From Limnothrix sp. CACIAM 69d (GTDB lineage: Bacteria; Cyanobacteriota; Cyanobacteriia; CACIAM-69d), in assembly GCA_001913845.2 (NCBI GenBank), contig MKGP02000081.1, forward strand, positions 1 to 47,032: a stretch of DNA of 47,032 nucleotides. Reading direction: 5' to 3'. Shown here piece by piece: positions 18,998 through 27,050 of the stretch; within the stretch, counting starts at the first letter, position 1; each line of letters opens with the position of its first letter. The position numbers and the translations under genes were made by a program. The notes under the pieces are model-generated. The model was given only the letters and a program-made list of their open reading frames with translations, was not told the DNA's origin and ran no database searches.

Positions 18998-19390
18998 TTA
19001 CTGAACCACAATCTTGCCGGCCATGCCAGCGCCCCGGTGAGGTGCGCAGTAGTACTTGTAGGTGCCAGCAGGCAGGTCGCTCGGCAGGGTGAAGCCAGCT
19101 TCGCCTTTGCCCAGCAGTTGGCCCAGTTTCTTCACTTCAGCCGCGTCAAACTTCGAGGCATCTTCCAACACCACGTTGTGGGGCAAACCAGCGGGGTTCG
19201 ACCAGACGATCGTGTCGCCAGCCTTGGCGGTCACGATTTCGGGGGAGAACTTCAACAGGTTGGTCATTTCCACGCTGCGGGTTTCGGCCAGGGCGCTGGG
19301 GGCCACGGCGAACAACACACCGGCAAACAGAACGACGGCAGCCACCAGCAGGCTAGCGCGACGGGCGATCGATTTCATCCAAGCTTTCAT
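18998..19390 (-). CDS. petE: Plastocyanin-type blue copper protein
   Basis: A 130-residue precursor. A cleavable signal (two basic clusters, MKAWMKSIARR, a hydrophobic core, then SALA-E) predicts export to the thylakoid lumen or periplasm, with a mature part of about 95 residues. The type-1 copper ligands are all present: His71 (LPHNVV), Cys115, His118 and Met123 in YYCAPHRGAGM. Plastocyanin carries electrons from cytochrome b6f to photosystem I. The mature sequence is divergent: the N-terminal strand is shortened (VEMTNLLKFSPE) and the segment between the first His and the Cys (EDASKFDAAEVKKLGQLLGKGEAGF) is unlike common plastocyanins. A plastocyanin-like paralogue therefore remains possible. 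Copper-responsive regulation is typical for the family but not shown here. Confidence 0.85.
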   Translation of the reverse strand: MKAWMKSIARRASLLVAAVVLFAGVLFAVAPSALAETRSVEMTNLLKFSPEIVTAKAGDTIVWSNPAGLPHNVVLEDASKFDAAEVKKLGQLLGKGEAGFTLPSDLPAGTYKYYCAPHRGAGMAGKIVVQ

Positions 19391-19468
19391 TGGTCAAAAA
19401 CTCATGAAAGGGGTTTTACAGGTTGAATTCTATCGCTCTCCCGTAGCAACGGTGATGGTTTTGACCAA
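19390..19468 (-). promoter_or_regulatory. Inverted repeat spanning the petE leader and start codon
   Basis: Perfect 10-bp arms TTGGTCAAAA (19390-19399) and TTTTGACCAA (19459-19468) lie 59 bp apart immediately upstream of petE. The gene-proximal arm runs into the first base of the start codon, so the paired form would partly hide the ribosome entry region. It could equally be two half-sites of a regulator. Confidence 0.4.
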
Positions 19469-19503
19469 TTTCCTTGGCCCGATTCGATCTGACCAAAGTG
19501 ATT

Positions 19504-19517
19504 GAATCGATCGATTC
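19504..19517. repeat. 14-bp perfect palindrome after the pyrD stop
   Basis: GAATCGATCGATTC lies 12 bp past the pyrD stop, between pyrD and petE on the same strand. It may contribute a hairpin at the 3' end, but no T-tract follows. Confidence 0.3.
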
Positions 19518-19528
19518 GATCGAGCCGA

Positions 19529-20674
19529 TCAATCCAAGGAGCCATGGTAACAGCCGATCGCCTGGGTAATGGATGACCAGCCACGCTCCGCCAGCTTGGC
19601 CGCCAAGCCCTCAGCAATGCGGCGGGGTAGTCCCGGCCCCTCGTAGACAAAGCCGGTGTAGACCTGCACGAGGCTGGCCCCGGCGGCAATTTTGTCCCAG
19701 GCATCCTCGGCGCTGAAAATTCCCCCCACGCCAATGATGGGCAGTTGGCCGGCGGTTTGGCGATAGATATGGTGAATGACTTCCGTGGCTCGATCGCGCA
19801 GGGGTTGGCCACTAATGCCCCCGGCTTCGGCGGTGATTGGGTTGCCCGTCTGCTTCAGGGTTTTGGTTTGGAGTTGGTCGCGGCGGATGGTGGTGTTGGT
19901 GGCAATCACCCCCGCTAGGCCAAAGCGCTGGGCCAGGCCAACTACGTCATCGATCGCGCTCCATTCCAAATCCGGCGCAATTTTCACCAACAGGGGCTTC
20001 TGGCCTTGGTTGTTTTGCTGAAGGCTGTCCAAAATTTCCCCAAGTCGATCGGCATCCTGGAGCGATCGCAGACCAGGTGTGTTGGGCGACGACACATTCA
20101 CCACGAAATAATCGCCCCAATCCTTCAGCAGTCGGAAGCTGCCCAAATAGTCGGCGGCAGCCCCTTCCAATTGGGTGATTTTGGACTTACCCAGGTTGAC
20201 CCCGATCGGGATGTTGGGATTTTCCCAGGGGGAAGAACGAATGGCGGCTAGCCGTTCAGCCAGCGCCGCAGCCCCTTGGTTGTTGAATCCCATCCGGTTC
20301 AGGACGGCGCGATCGGGCAGCAGGCGAAATAGCCGAGGTTGCGGGTTGCCCGGCTGGGAATGGAGCGTCACTGTGCCCAACTCCGCAAAACCAAACCCCA
20401 ATTGCTCCCAAGCCCCGGCGGCTACCCCATCTTTGTCAAATCCGGCCGCCACGCCCACGGGGTTCTCAAACTTCAAGCCCCAGAGGGTTTGACTCAGTTC
20501 CGGTGTTTGGGCAGTGAACCAATGGCGCAGGTTGGCGAGCATCGATCGCCCCGTGGCCGATCGCCGCAACTGAGCCAACCCTTGCAACAACTCCATGGCC
20601 TGGTCGTGGGCCCGTTCGGGGCTAGGAGCCAAGGGCGAAAACACCAACGGACGAAGGACGCGATACCAATCCAT
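19529..20674 (-). CDS. pyrD: Dihydroorotate dehydrogenase, quinone-type (class 2)
   Basis: A 381-residue protein from the ATG at 20674 (MDWYRVLRPLVFSPLAPSPERAHDQAM). The frame extends to 20758, but the extra residues are not family-like. The N-terminal amphipathic helical region is the class 2 membrane/quinone-entry module. FMN-site motifs follow: GVAAGFDKDG, NRMGFNNQGA, VNVSSPNTPG (with the class 2 catalytic Ser), KIAPDL, GVGGIFSAEDA and YTGFVYEGP. It oxidises dihydroorotate to orotate in pyrimidine synthesis, passing electrons to plastoquinone at the membrane. trxC lies 146 bp upstream on the same strand; pairing is not obviously functional. Confidence 0.95.
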   Translation of the reverse strand: MDWYRVLRPLVFSPLAPSPERAHDQAMELLQGLAQLRRSATGRSMLANLRHWFTAQTPELSQTLWGLKFENPVGVAAGFDKDGVAAGAWEQLGFGFAELGTVTLHSQPGNPQPRLFRLLPDRAVLNRMGFNNQGAAALAERLAAIRSSPWENPNIPIGVNLGKSKITQLEGAAADYLGSFRLLKDWGDYFVVNVSSPNTPGLRSLQDADRLGEILDSLQQNNQGQKPLLVKIAPDLEWSAIDDVVGLAQRFGLAGVIATNTTIRRDQLQTKTLKQTGNPITAEAGGISGQPLRDRATEVIHHIYRQTAGQLPIIGVGGIFSAEDAWDKIAAGASLVQVYTGFVYEGPGLPRRIAEGLAAKLAERGWSSITQAIGCYHGSLD

Positions 20675-20820
20675 AAAACGGCAACACAGAGGCTGATGCG
20701 GGCTTGAGTTCGCCAACAGCAAAGCAGACCCACCCCGATCGTGCAAGTCGCCAATCAAGTCGGCAAGGACACAATCGGCGGTTTTAGGGGGCTTTGAACC
20801 GACGGCGGCTTGGAAACTGC

Positions 20821-21171
20821 TTAGGACGTAAACGATCGAGACAATTCCACTTGATTCACAGCACGGTTGAGGTGGCGCAAAAACTCTTCTTTGCCTTCAA
20901 AGCGATCGAGCCGAAAAATTGGTTTTCCATCCTGAAACAAAATCACCGTCGGCAGGGTAGTGAGGCGATAGGAATTGGCTAATCTCAGATTGCTGTCTGC
21001 ATTGACATTAACCAACTTGACCGACTCACCCCAGTCCGATCGCAGCTTATTCAGGAGGGGATCAATCAAACGACACAATCCACACCAAGGGGCCCAAAAG
21101 TTCACCAACACCAAACCGGGCGTTTGTAGCACTTCCCGATCGAAGCTGGAGTCATCCATGGTATCTAGCAT
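20821..21171 (-). CDS. trxC: Atypical cyanobacterial thioredoxin, TrxC type
   Basis: A 116-residue thioredoxin fold. The active site reads FWAPWCGLCRLIDP (Cys30 and Cys33), with Gly-Leu replacing the usual Gly-Pro, and the cis-proline loop is TTLPT (Pro74). WCGLC followed by R is the signature of the cyanobacteria-specific TrxC group, which is known to be an atypical, poorly redox-active thioredoxin. The protein is cytoplasmic with no signal peptide. The start ATG at 21171 gives MLDTMDDSSF; Met5 is an alternative. It is not in an obvious operon. Confidence 0.82.
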   Translation of the reverse strand: MLDTMDDSSFDREVLQTPGLVLVNFWAPWCGLCRLIDPLLNKLRSDWGESVKLVNVNADSNLRLANSYRLTTLPTVILFQDGKPIFRLDRFEGKEEFLRHLNRAVNQVELSRSFTS

Positions 21172-21314
21172 TATGAACCGGCAAAGAAATATTAAAAAAC
21201 GCTGGACGAGAAATAAACGAAAATAATCAAAAATCGCCGGAAATTTGGCACATTTCAGGAAGGCTAGTCACGCAAACCAATCTAGAAATGTCCTCTGTCC
21301 CCGGCGATCGATAC

Positions 21315-22058
21315 CTACCAGTTTACGCTAGCCGTTAGCCGAATGAGCGCCGGATGGGCCCACCAAAATCCCAACACAAAGGCCGTGACCCCCACATAGG
21401 CCGGGCGCAAAAATTCCGCAAGCTGAAGGGTTTGGCGGCCGTCAAAAACTGCCCGAAAAGGAATGATTGATGTGCGTTCCTTGACTTTTAAGAATGCATC
21501 GCCATATCGGCCATACAAGCGCCGATCCCCGTGCCAAATTGCAAACAGGTGATGGGCAATCAAACCGGCACAGGTCACCATCATGAAACTGGTTCCCAAC
21601 CAAAGGGCATGGCCCACACACCAAATAATTTGCCCGATCGCCTGGGGATGGCGAGTGATCCGAATAATGCCCGTTTCGTACAGGTGAACCTGGGGCTTGG
21701 CCACGGCGGCCACTTCCAACAGGTTAAAGGTGGCCGGATAAAGGAACAAAAACGAAATGGCCGACAAGATCCAAACCACCGGCTGCACCCAGGTTTCCCC
21801 TTGCAGTTGCCAAAGTTGGATCCCGTCGTAGCGATGGTTGAAAAAATAAGTAATCAACAATCCCGCAGCCGGCAAACTGACCAAGGCGAACAGCACCCGG
21901 TAAGCCCGCGCGCCGATTAGGGCTTCGCCTTGGATCCGCAGGGCCGCCAGGCCGCTGTGCAAAACCGCAAACCCCACCAGCAGACCCAGCATGATCCAAT
22001 GGCTGGCGGGAAACCAGGCGGGCGTGAGCCAAGGGGCCAAACCCAGCAGGGAACTCAT
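21315..22058 (-). CDS. NnrU / zeta-carotene isomerase (Z-ISO)-like membrane protein
   Basis: A 247-residue polytopic protein from the ATG at 22058 (MSSLLGLAPWL); the frame allows starts at 22112 (ATG) and 22175. Family motifs include SHWIMLGLLVGFAVLHSGLAALR, RITRHPQAIGQIIW (with the conserved His) and HHLFAIWHGDRRLYGRYGD. Six or so transmembrane helices are expected. The NnrU family includes the heme-dependent 15-cis-zeta-carotene isomerase Z-ISO of plants and some cyanobacteria, so carotenoid isomerisation is the best guess. NnrU proper was described in denitrifiers. The two cannot be separated by eye. Confidence 0.8.
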   Translation of the reverse strand: MSSLLGLAPWLTPAWFPASHWIMLGLLVGFAVLHSGLAALRIQGEALIGARAYRVLFALVSLPAAGLLITYFFNHRYDGIQLWQLQGETWVQPVVWILSAISFLFLYPATFNLLEVAAVAKPQVHLYETGIIRITRHPQAIGQIIWCVGHALWLGTSFMMVTCAGLIAHHLFAIWHGDRRLYGRYGDAFLKVKERTSIIPFRAVFDGRQTLQLAEFLRPAYVGVTAFVLGFWWAHPALIRLTASVNW

Positions 22059-22184
22059 TGCCCCGATCGAGCCGATAGATCCAGTAAATCCGAGGGAGAA
22101 AATGGAAATCATGATGCAATCAATCACACAATCGGCGGTGAGGGCAGAGGGAGGATCGTTGATCCAAGCGGGCAAAACCCGAAA

Positions 22185-22385
22185 TAACCAAAAATGACCA
22201 AGGGTAATCAGAAGTGACTAGAAATGACCAAAAGGTGGCTGGAAATAACCAAAGGTAACCAGCGACAGCCAGAAATTGCCCCGAAAATCGCCCCAGGAAT
22301 TGCTGCAAATCGCCAGAGACAACCAAAGATAGCTGGAAACAACCCCAGAGAGCGTTGGAGATCCCCAAAGATAGCTGGAAGACGA
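22185..22385. repeat. Degenerate short tandem array (about 10-bp period)
   Basis: Variants of aaatgaccaa, aaggtaacca and gaaataacca recur with a spacing of about 10 bp, for example two aaatgaccaa copies exactly 30 bp apart. Only a few units are exact, so this is an aged array. Confidence 0.6.
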
Positions 22386-22751
22386 CCGCAACCGACCTCA
22401 GCGCTCCAGGATAGGAATTTACCGGTTTTTGGTCGGTGCGCCGCAGGGATCGATCCTGGGTCTATCAGGGAACCGAAATTTTCTCATAAATGTTTTTAAT
22501 CAAATGGTGGGGGTCTGCTTCAGAATAATGAAGAACGGGCGATCGTGCGGCTAGGTCGAGATGAGATCCTAGATTGACGATCTTTTGTCAGCATTCGATC
22601 GCCTAAGGTTCACCGTCCACGGTTCAATCGCCCCATGGCCTCTCGATTCACGCCCCCTTTCTCCAGGATGGTGGGCCCGTGAATTTGGGCCGGGCCCTGA
22701 TGGTTGTCGTTGGGGACTCTTCCCAGTGCTACCTTCCGCCAAAAGGCTGTT

Positions 22752-22811
22752 TCGTCCTGTGTTGTTGCACCTCGTGTTGTTTCGCCCTGTGCTGTTTCGC
22801 CCCGTGTTGTT
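22752..22811. repeat. 15-bp tandem repeat, four units, upstream of rbcR
   Basis: The four consecutive units are tcgtcctgtgttgtt, gcacctcgtgttgtt, tcgccctgtgctgtt and tcgccccgtgttgtt. They lie 108 bp before the rbcR start codon. Confidence 0.8.
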
Positions 22812-22919
22812 TCACACGACCGCGCCACAACATCTTGGAGCAACGGCTTTCTTTGCCAACTCCCGATCGATGTCCATCCCATTCCACTCGATGGCTTTCT
22901 CCAGGCTGTAGTACTGTCT

Positions 22920-23909
22920 ATGTCCGATTTGCCATTCACGCTTGACCAACTCCGCATCCTCAAGGCGATCGCCGCCGAAGGGAGCTTTAAGCGGGCCGCC
23001 GACAGCCTCTATGTTTCGCAACCTGCGGTGAGCTTGCAGGTACAAAACCTAGAGCGCCAATTGGATGTGCCCCTGTTCGATCGCGGCGGTCGCCGGGCCC
23101 AACTAACTGAAGCAGGCCACATGCTGCTGAGCTACGGCGAAAAGATTCTGACCCTTTGCCAGGAAACCTGCCGGGCGATTAAAGATTTGCAAAACCTCCA
23201 AGGCGGAACCCTGATCGTGGGGGCCAGCCAAACCACCGGGACTTATCTGCTGCCTCGGATGATTGGCATGTTCCACGACAAATATCCCGAGGTGGGGGTG
23301 CAGTTGCATGTGCATTCCACCCGCCGCACCTCCTGGAGCGTGTCGAATGGCCAAATTGACCTGGCCATCATTGGCGGCGAAGTGCCGGCCGAGCTGCAAG
23401 AGTCCCTGGAAGTATTGGCCTATGCCCGCGATGAGTTGGCGCTAATTTTGCCGCCTCAGCACCCTTTGGCCCAGCTTGATCCCATCGATCGGGAACATCT
23501 CTACGGGTTGTCTTTCATTGCGCTTGACTCCCAATCCACCATCCGCAAGGTGATTGATACGGTTTTGAGTCAGTCGGGAATTGATACCCGCCGCCTCAAG
23601 GTGGATATGGAATTGAATTCGATCGAAGCCATTAAAAACGCAGTTCAAGCAGGTCTCGGCGCGGCCTTTGTCTCCGTAGCGGCGATCGAAAAAGAACTGC
23701 AATTAGGCCACCTCCACCGCAGCCAAATTGAAAACTTCCGGGTTGAACGAATCCTCAAGGTGATTACCAACCCCAACCGCTATCGCTCCAAGGCCGCAGA
23801 AGCCTTCACTCGCGACATTTTGCCCCATTTTGCTTCAGCCGATTTATATCCACCGCCCCCGAGCGCTCCTAGCTCTCCGGAACCGGAAATGCTGATTAGT
23901 TTGGATTAA
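22920..23909 (+). CDS. rbcR: LysR-family regulator RbcR
   Basis: A 329-residue LysR-type regulator from the ATG at 22920 ([20 protein letters not shown]). The winged helix-turn-helix (about 5-65, [27 protein letters not shown]) is followed by a hinge helix and an effector domain with [40 protein letters not shown] and [23 protein letters not shown]. These segments match the RbcR/Ycf30 group that activates rubisco and carbon-fixation genes in cyanobacteria and red-lineage plastids. No rbcLS lies in the window. An in-frame extension to 22704 runs through a tandem repeat and is rejected. The last codons and stop are part of a 15-bp repeat array that continues downstream. Confidence 0.93.
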   Translation: MSDLPFTLDQLRILKAIAAEGSFKRAADSLYVSQPAVSLQVQNLERQLDVPLFDRGGRRAQLTEAGHMLLSYGEKILTLCQETCRAIKDLQNLQGGTLIVGASQTTGTYLLPRMIGMFHDKYPEVGVQLHVHSTRRTSWSVSNGQIDLAIIGGEVPAELQESLEVLAYARDELALILPPQHPLAQLDPIDREHLYGLSFIALDSQSTIRKVIDTVLSQSGIDTRRLKVDMELNSIEAIKNAVQAGLGAAFVSVAAIEKELQLGHLHRSQIENFRVERILKVITNPNRYRSKAAEAFTRDILPHFASADLYPPPPSAPSSPEPEMLISLD

Positions 23910-24031
23910 GCAACCTGGCATTAATCCCTCTCAAACTAATTAATCTTGGATTAAGCAATCTTGGGTTAATTAATCTTGGATTAAGCAATCTGGCATTAAT
24001 TCATTTCAAACTAATCAATCTTGGATTAACC
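23901..24031. repeat. 15-bp tandem array with 45-bp higher-order unit, overlapping the rbcR stop
   Basis: Units of the type ttggattaagcaatc recur. The 45-bp block 23901-23945 is repeated at 23976-24020, with the intermediate units ttggattaagcaatc and ttgggttaattaatc at 23946-23975. The first unit includes the last coding bases and TAA of rbcR. Several ATTAA/TTAAT half-sites occur. Confidence 0.8.
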
Positions 24032-24352
24032 GATTTTTAGAAAACAAGTGATCAAAAAACAATAGGCAACCCAATCGGAAACCAATTTCAAAATTTTGAT
24101 CAGAGGATGTTTGAAAAGTATCTTTTGGCATGGGCCAAGCACTAATGGTCTTGGGGGCAAGGGGCTTAAGCCCCTTATCTACGTTGATCGCTAGGGCGTA
24201 GAGAGTAGCAATTTTGGCTTTTCAAACAACCTCTCAGAAACCGGTTAATCAGAAAGTTGATCAGAAATCAAAACCATCGACCTTCTGGGGAATAATTGCC
24301 AGCCGTCGCGGGCCCTGGCTTAGACTGGAGGCAGCGACCTAAGGCAATCCCC
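23910..24352. other. rbcR/Ser-Thr kinase spacer
   Basis: 443 bp holding most of the 15-bp array and the MITE-like element 24103-24233. No gene was seen. Confidence 0.55.
24103..24233. mobile_element. 131-bp MITE-like element with 16-bp terminal inverted repeats
   Basis: The left end gaggatgtttgaaaag (24103-24118) and right end cttttcaaacaacctc (24218-24233) are inverted repeats matching at 15 of 16 positions. They are flanked by TCA on both sides (24100-24102 and 24234-24236), a possible 3-bp target duplication. The palindrome core caaggggcttaagcccctta sits inside at 24158-24177. It has no coding capacity. The inner end cttttcaa/gaaaagcca resembles the ends of the copies at 6276 and 7859. 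Confidence 0.65.
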
Positions 24353-25840
24353 ATGGAGGTTTACTGCACAAGGCCGGGGTGCGATCGCCCCCGGAACGAG
24401 TTTCCCGACCTGGATCACCCCCAGACCCTGGTGTCTGTGGGGCAAAAGTTCTGTTCGCGCTGCGGGATGCCGCAAATTTTGGGGGGTCGCTATTTGCCGA
24501 TTCGTCTGTTGGGGCAGGGCGGCTTCGGAGCGGCTTATTTGGCTATCGATCGCTATACCCCCGCAGCCCGTAAATGTGTGGTGAAGCAGTTTTTGCCACC
24601 GGCCGATCTTCAGGGCGATCGCCTGGCCCTGGCCCAATCTTTGTTTGTCAAGGAAGCGGCGGTGCTGGAATCCTTGGGCCATGAACATCCCCAAATTCCG
24701 GATCTGTTCGCCTTTTTTCCGCTCACGGTTCCCACCCCAACGGGCGATCGCACACAGGACTACTTCTACATTGTTCAGGAATTCATTGACGGGCAAAATC
24801 TGGAAGAAGAGCTAGCGGATCAGGGCCCTTTTTCAGAAGCAGAAACGCGGATCGTGTTGCAAGAAGTGCTGAAGGTGCTGCATTTCATTCACGATCGGGG
24901 AGCCATTCACCGAGACATCAAACCCTCAAATCTGATGCGGCGGCGGGATGGGCGGCTGTTTTTGTTGGATTTTGGTTCCGTGCGGTTGGCGGCCCAAGCA
25001 TCCAGCAACCAATCCACCAGCATCTATTCCACGGGGTTTGCGCCGCCGGAACAGGTGACCGGCGGGATGGTATTTCCATCCACGGATCTCTATAGCCTGG
25101 GGGTTACTTGCCTGGTGTTGTTGACGGGGCAAGCCCCTGAAACCCTTTATGACTCATTTCAGGGCCAGTGGCGCTGGCGATCAGGGGTGACGGTGAGCGA
25201 TGAGTTGGCCGTGGTGCTCGATCGACTGGTGCAGCTCACGCCCAATCAACGGTTCAGCTCGGCCCAAGAGGTGCTGGCGCGGCTCGATCAGGTGACCATT
25301 TTGCCATTGGTGAATCCCGGCGCGGGCCAGCCCAGTTTGCAAATTTTGAGCGTGCCACCCAAACTCAGCACCTCTCAGCCCGTGGCCGCCGGCCCCGCCC
25401 CCCTTGCGCCCCATCCGCCAGCTTCAGCCCAACCACAACCCGCCACCTCCCAAAAACCCAGCAAGGGCAAGGCGCGATCGGGCACGCCCTTCAGCACACG
25501 CGAGTGGATCAGCCACAGCCTGTTTACCGGTGTTCAGGGCACGTTAATTTGGAACTTTGGGCAAAGTTTGGGGCAATTGTTCGGCATTGAGGCAGCCGTG
25601 CCGGGCTTGTGGTTGCTGATTATTTTGGTGGCGCTGCAACAGTCACGGACGATCGAGCGGTGGGATTTGTTGCTGTTGCCGGTGATTACGCTCGGGGTGG
25701 TCAGCCTGATTCCTCTGTTGCGAAACGGATTAGCCCTGTTGGAATTGATCATGTTGGCCGGGGCGATCGGGCTGGTTTGCGTCATCGTCACCTGCATCAT
25801 TCGCCTCGGATTTCTGCTCACAGGTCGCTCTCGACCCTAA
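24353..25840 (+). CDS. Membrane Ser/Thr protein kinase with N-terminal zinc ribbon
   Basis: A 495-residue protein from the ATG at 24353 (MEVYCTRPGCDRP); an upstream in-frame start at 24296 is less likely. Four cysteines (Cys5, Cys10, Cys34, Cys37) form a zinc-ribbon-like module before a Hanks-type kinase domain. That domain has the glycine loop GQGGFG (54-59), Lys78, HRDIKPSN (186-193) and DFG (206-208), so it should be active. A Pro/Ala/Gln-rich linker (about 350-390) leads to about three C-terminal transmembrane helices (about 435-490). Cyanobacterial kinases of this zinc-ribbon type are common; the substrate and signal are unknown. It is a single gene between two palindromic repeats. Confidence 0.9.
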   Translation: MEVYCTRPGCDRPRNEFPDLDHPQTLVSVGQKFCSRCGMPQILGGRYLPIRLLGQGGFGAAYLAIDRYTPAARKCVVKQFLPPADLQGDRLALAQSLFVKEAAVLESLGHEHPQIPDLFAFFPLTVPTPTGDRTQDYFYIVQEFIDGQNLEEELADQGPFSEAETRIVLQEVLKVLHFIHDRGAIHRDIKPSNLMRRRDGRLFLLDFGSVRLAAQASSNQSTSIYSTGFAPPEQVTGGMVFPSTDLYSLGVTCLVLLTGQAPETLYDSFQGQWRWRSGVTVSDELAVVLDRLVQLTPNQRFSSAQEVLARLDQVTILPLVNPGAGQPSLQILSVPPKLSTSQPVAAGPAPLAPHPPASAQPQPATSQKPSKGKARSGTPFSTREWISHSLFTGVQGTLIWNFGQSLGQLFGIEAAVPGLWLLIILVALQQSRTIERWDLLLLPVITLGVVSLIPLLRNGLALLELIMLAGAIGLVCVIVTCIIRLGFLLTGRSRP

Positions 25841-25873
25841 TCAAAATTCATGGACATTCTCAACCCAACCAGA

Positions 25874-25893
25874 CAAGGGGCTTAAGCCCCTTG
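25874..25893. repeat. Palindromic repeat core, copy 5
   Basis: A perfect CAAGGGGCTTAAGCCCCTTG between the convergent kinase and epimerase genes. It could act as a bidirectional hairpin, but no T-tract follows. Confidence 0.85.
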
Positions 25894-25926
25894 CCCCTCA
25901 CGATTTCGCAAGAGTTTTCGACAGAT

Positions 25927-26865
25927 TTAAGCCAAGGCTGTCAGGATTTCTTCATCCGTTGAAAAGTCCACTTCCGCGCGATCGGCTCCCGACGGTAAGT
26001 AATCATTTTCAAACGCATCTCGCAACCCAGAAACCAAATCGTAGGCAGGTTGCCAACCCAAATCCTGTTTTGCTTGTTGATTGCTGGCAAAGAAATGCTG
26101 AACGCGCATCGGGAAAGCTTTCCGCTTGCCGAAATCAAATTGCTTGGGATCGTAATGAATCAGTTGCAATTGCTCCGGATCTTTACCGGCCGCCAACGCA
26201 CAGGCCCGCGCCAAACCATCGAAGGTGACGTAGCGATCGCCCGAAATATTGTAGATTTTGCCAATGGTTTTGGAGTTACCAGCCGCCGCCACCATGGCGC
26301 TGGCCAAATCAGCCACATGGCCCAGTTGGGTGATGTGCAATCCGTTGCCGGGAATGGGAATGGGGCGATCGCGAACAATCCGATCAAAAAACCAAGATTC
26401 CAACGGATTGTAATTCAGGGGCCCGTAGATATAGGTTGGTCGAAACGATGTGAAGGGTTCGTCGTGGTGGGCTAAATAACTTTCCGTTTCATGTTTGCCC
26501 TTGTGACGACTTTTGGGATCAACGGGGTCTGCTTCGCAGTGGGGCAATTGGTCAGTTTTCAGGTAAACACCAGCCGAACTCATGTAGAGAAAATGCTCGG
26601 TTTTGCCGCGCAACACTTCCACCAGCGGTTGCGTGTCGCTGAGTTCGCGACCGTTATTATCAAACACCCATTCAAAGTGCCGATGGGCTAGTTTTGATTT
26701 CAATTCATCGCCTTGGGTGCGATCGCACTGAATGACCTCCAAACCTTCGACGGGCGAGGGCTTGCGACCACGATTCAACAGGGTGACTTCATGACCTTTT
26801 TCCACCAGTAATCGGGTCAAATAAACGCCAATAAACCGCGTTCCACCCATCACTAAAACACGCAT
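25927..26865 (-). CDS. NAD-dependent epimerase/dehydratase, CSP41b-like
   Basis: A 312-residue Rossmann-fold extended SDR protein. The N-terminus MRVLVMGGTRFIG carries the modified nucleotide-binding motif GGTRFIG (7-13). Other family stretches are YMSSAGVY, FRPTYIYGPLNYNPLE, ITQLGHVADLASAM and YNISGDRYVTFDGLARA. GGTRFIG together with the missing canonical YxxxK pair points to the chloroplast CSP41b-like/RNA-binding branch conserved in cyanobacteria and plastids, linked there to RNA and ribosome stability. Sugar epimerase activity is therefore not assured. It is a single gene convergent with the Ser/Thr kinase and divergent from the ftsI-like gene. Confidence 0.85.
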   Translation of the reverse strand: MRVLVMGGTRFIGVYLTRLLVEKGHEVTLLNRGRKPSPVEGLEVIQCDRTQGDELKSKLAHRHFEWVFDNNGRELSDTQPLVEVLRGKTEHFLYMSSAGVYLKTDQLPHCEADPVDPKSRHKGKHETESYLAHHDEPFTSFRPTYIYGPLNYNPLESWFFDRIVRDRPIPIPGNGLHITQLGHVADLASAMVAAAGNSKTIGKIYNISGDRYVTFDGLARACALAAGKDPEQLQLIHYDPKQFDFGKRKAFPMRVQHFFASNQQAKQDLGWQPAYDLVSGLRDAFENDYLPSGADRAEVDFSTDEEILTALA

Positions 26866-27050
26866 AAATCCCTTGCACCTTTCAAAAAATGAAGTATTGA
26901 TCGCTTGGAGAACGAAATTGGGGAAAGAAATAGCCCGGAAGCTTTGAGACCACAGGGACGAGGCTATTTTATCGATTTATTCCCCACACAAACGCTCCAC
27001 CGCCCCTTAAGATTTGATCTGTTACCGCTTGCGATTGATTGTGCCTGCCC

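Larger units (their letters stand above)
22059..22919. other. 861-bp divergent spacer rich in short tandem repeats
   Basis: This lies between the divergent Z-ISO-like and rbcR genes. It contains a degenerate 10-bp-period array (22185-22385) and a 15-bp array (22752-22811). Open frames through it, including an upstream extension of rbcR from 22704, have repetitive translations and are rejected as coding. Confidence 0.55.

Noticed and set aside
22704-22919. In-frame upstream extension of rbcR
   Set aside because: It reads through the 15-bp tandem array and gives a repetitive, non-family sequence. The ATG at 22920 gives the conserved RbcR N-terminus.
22752-24031. CRISPR array suspected from the short repeats around rbcR
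   Set aside because: The units are directly adjacent, degenerate and 15 bp long with no spacers, and no cas gene is nearby.
24353-25840. Ser/Thr kinase and the LOV kinase considered as parts of one phosphorelay with nearby regulators
   Set aside because: No response regulator or phosphatase gene is adjacent to any of the kinases. The link would be guesswork.
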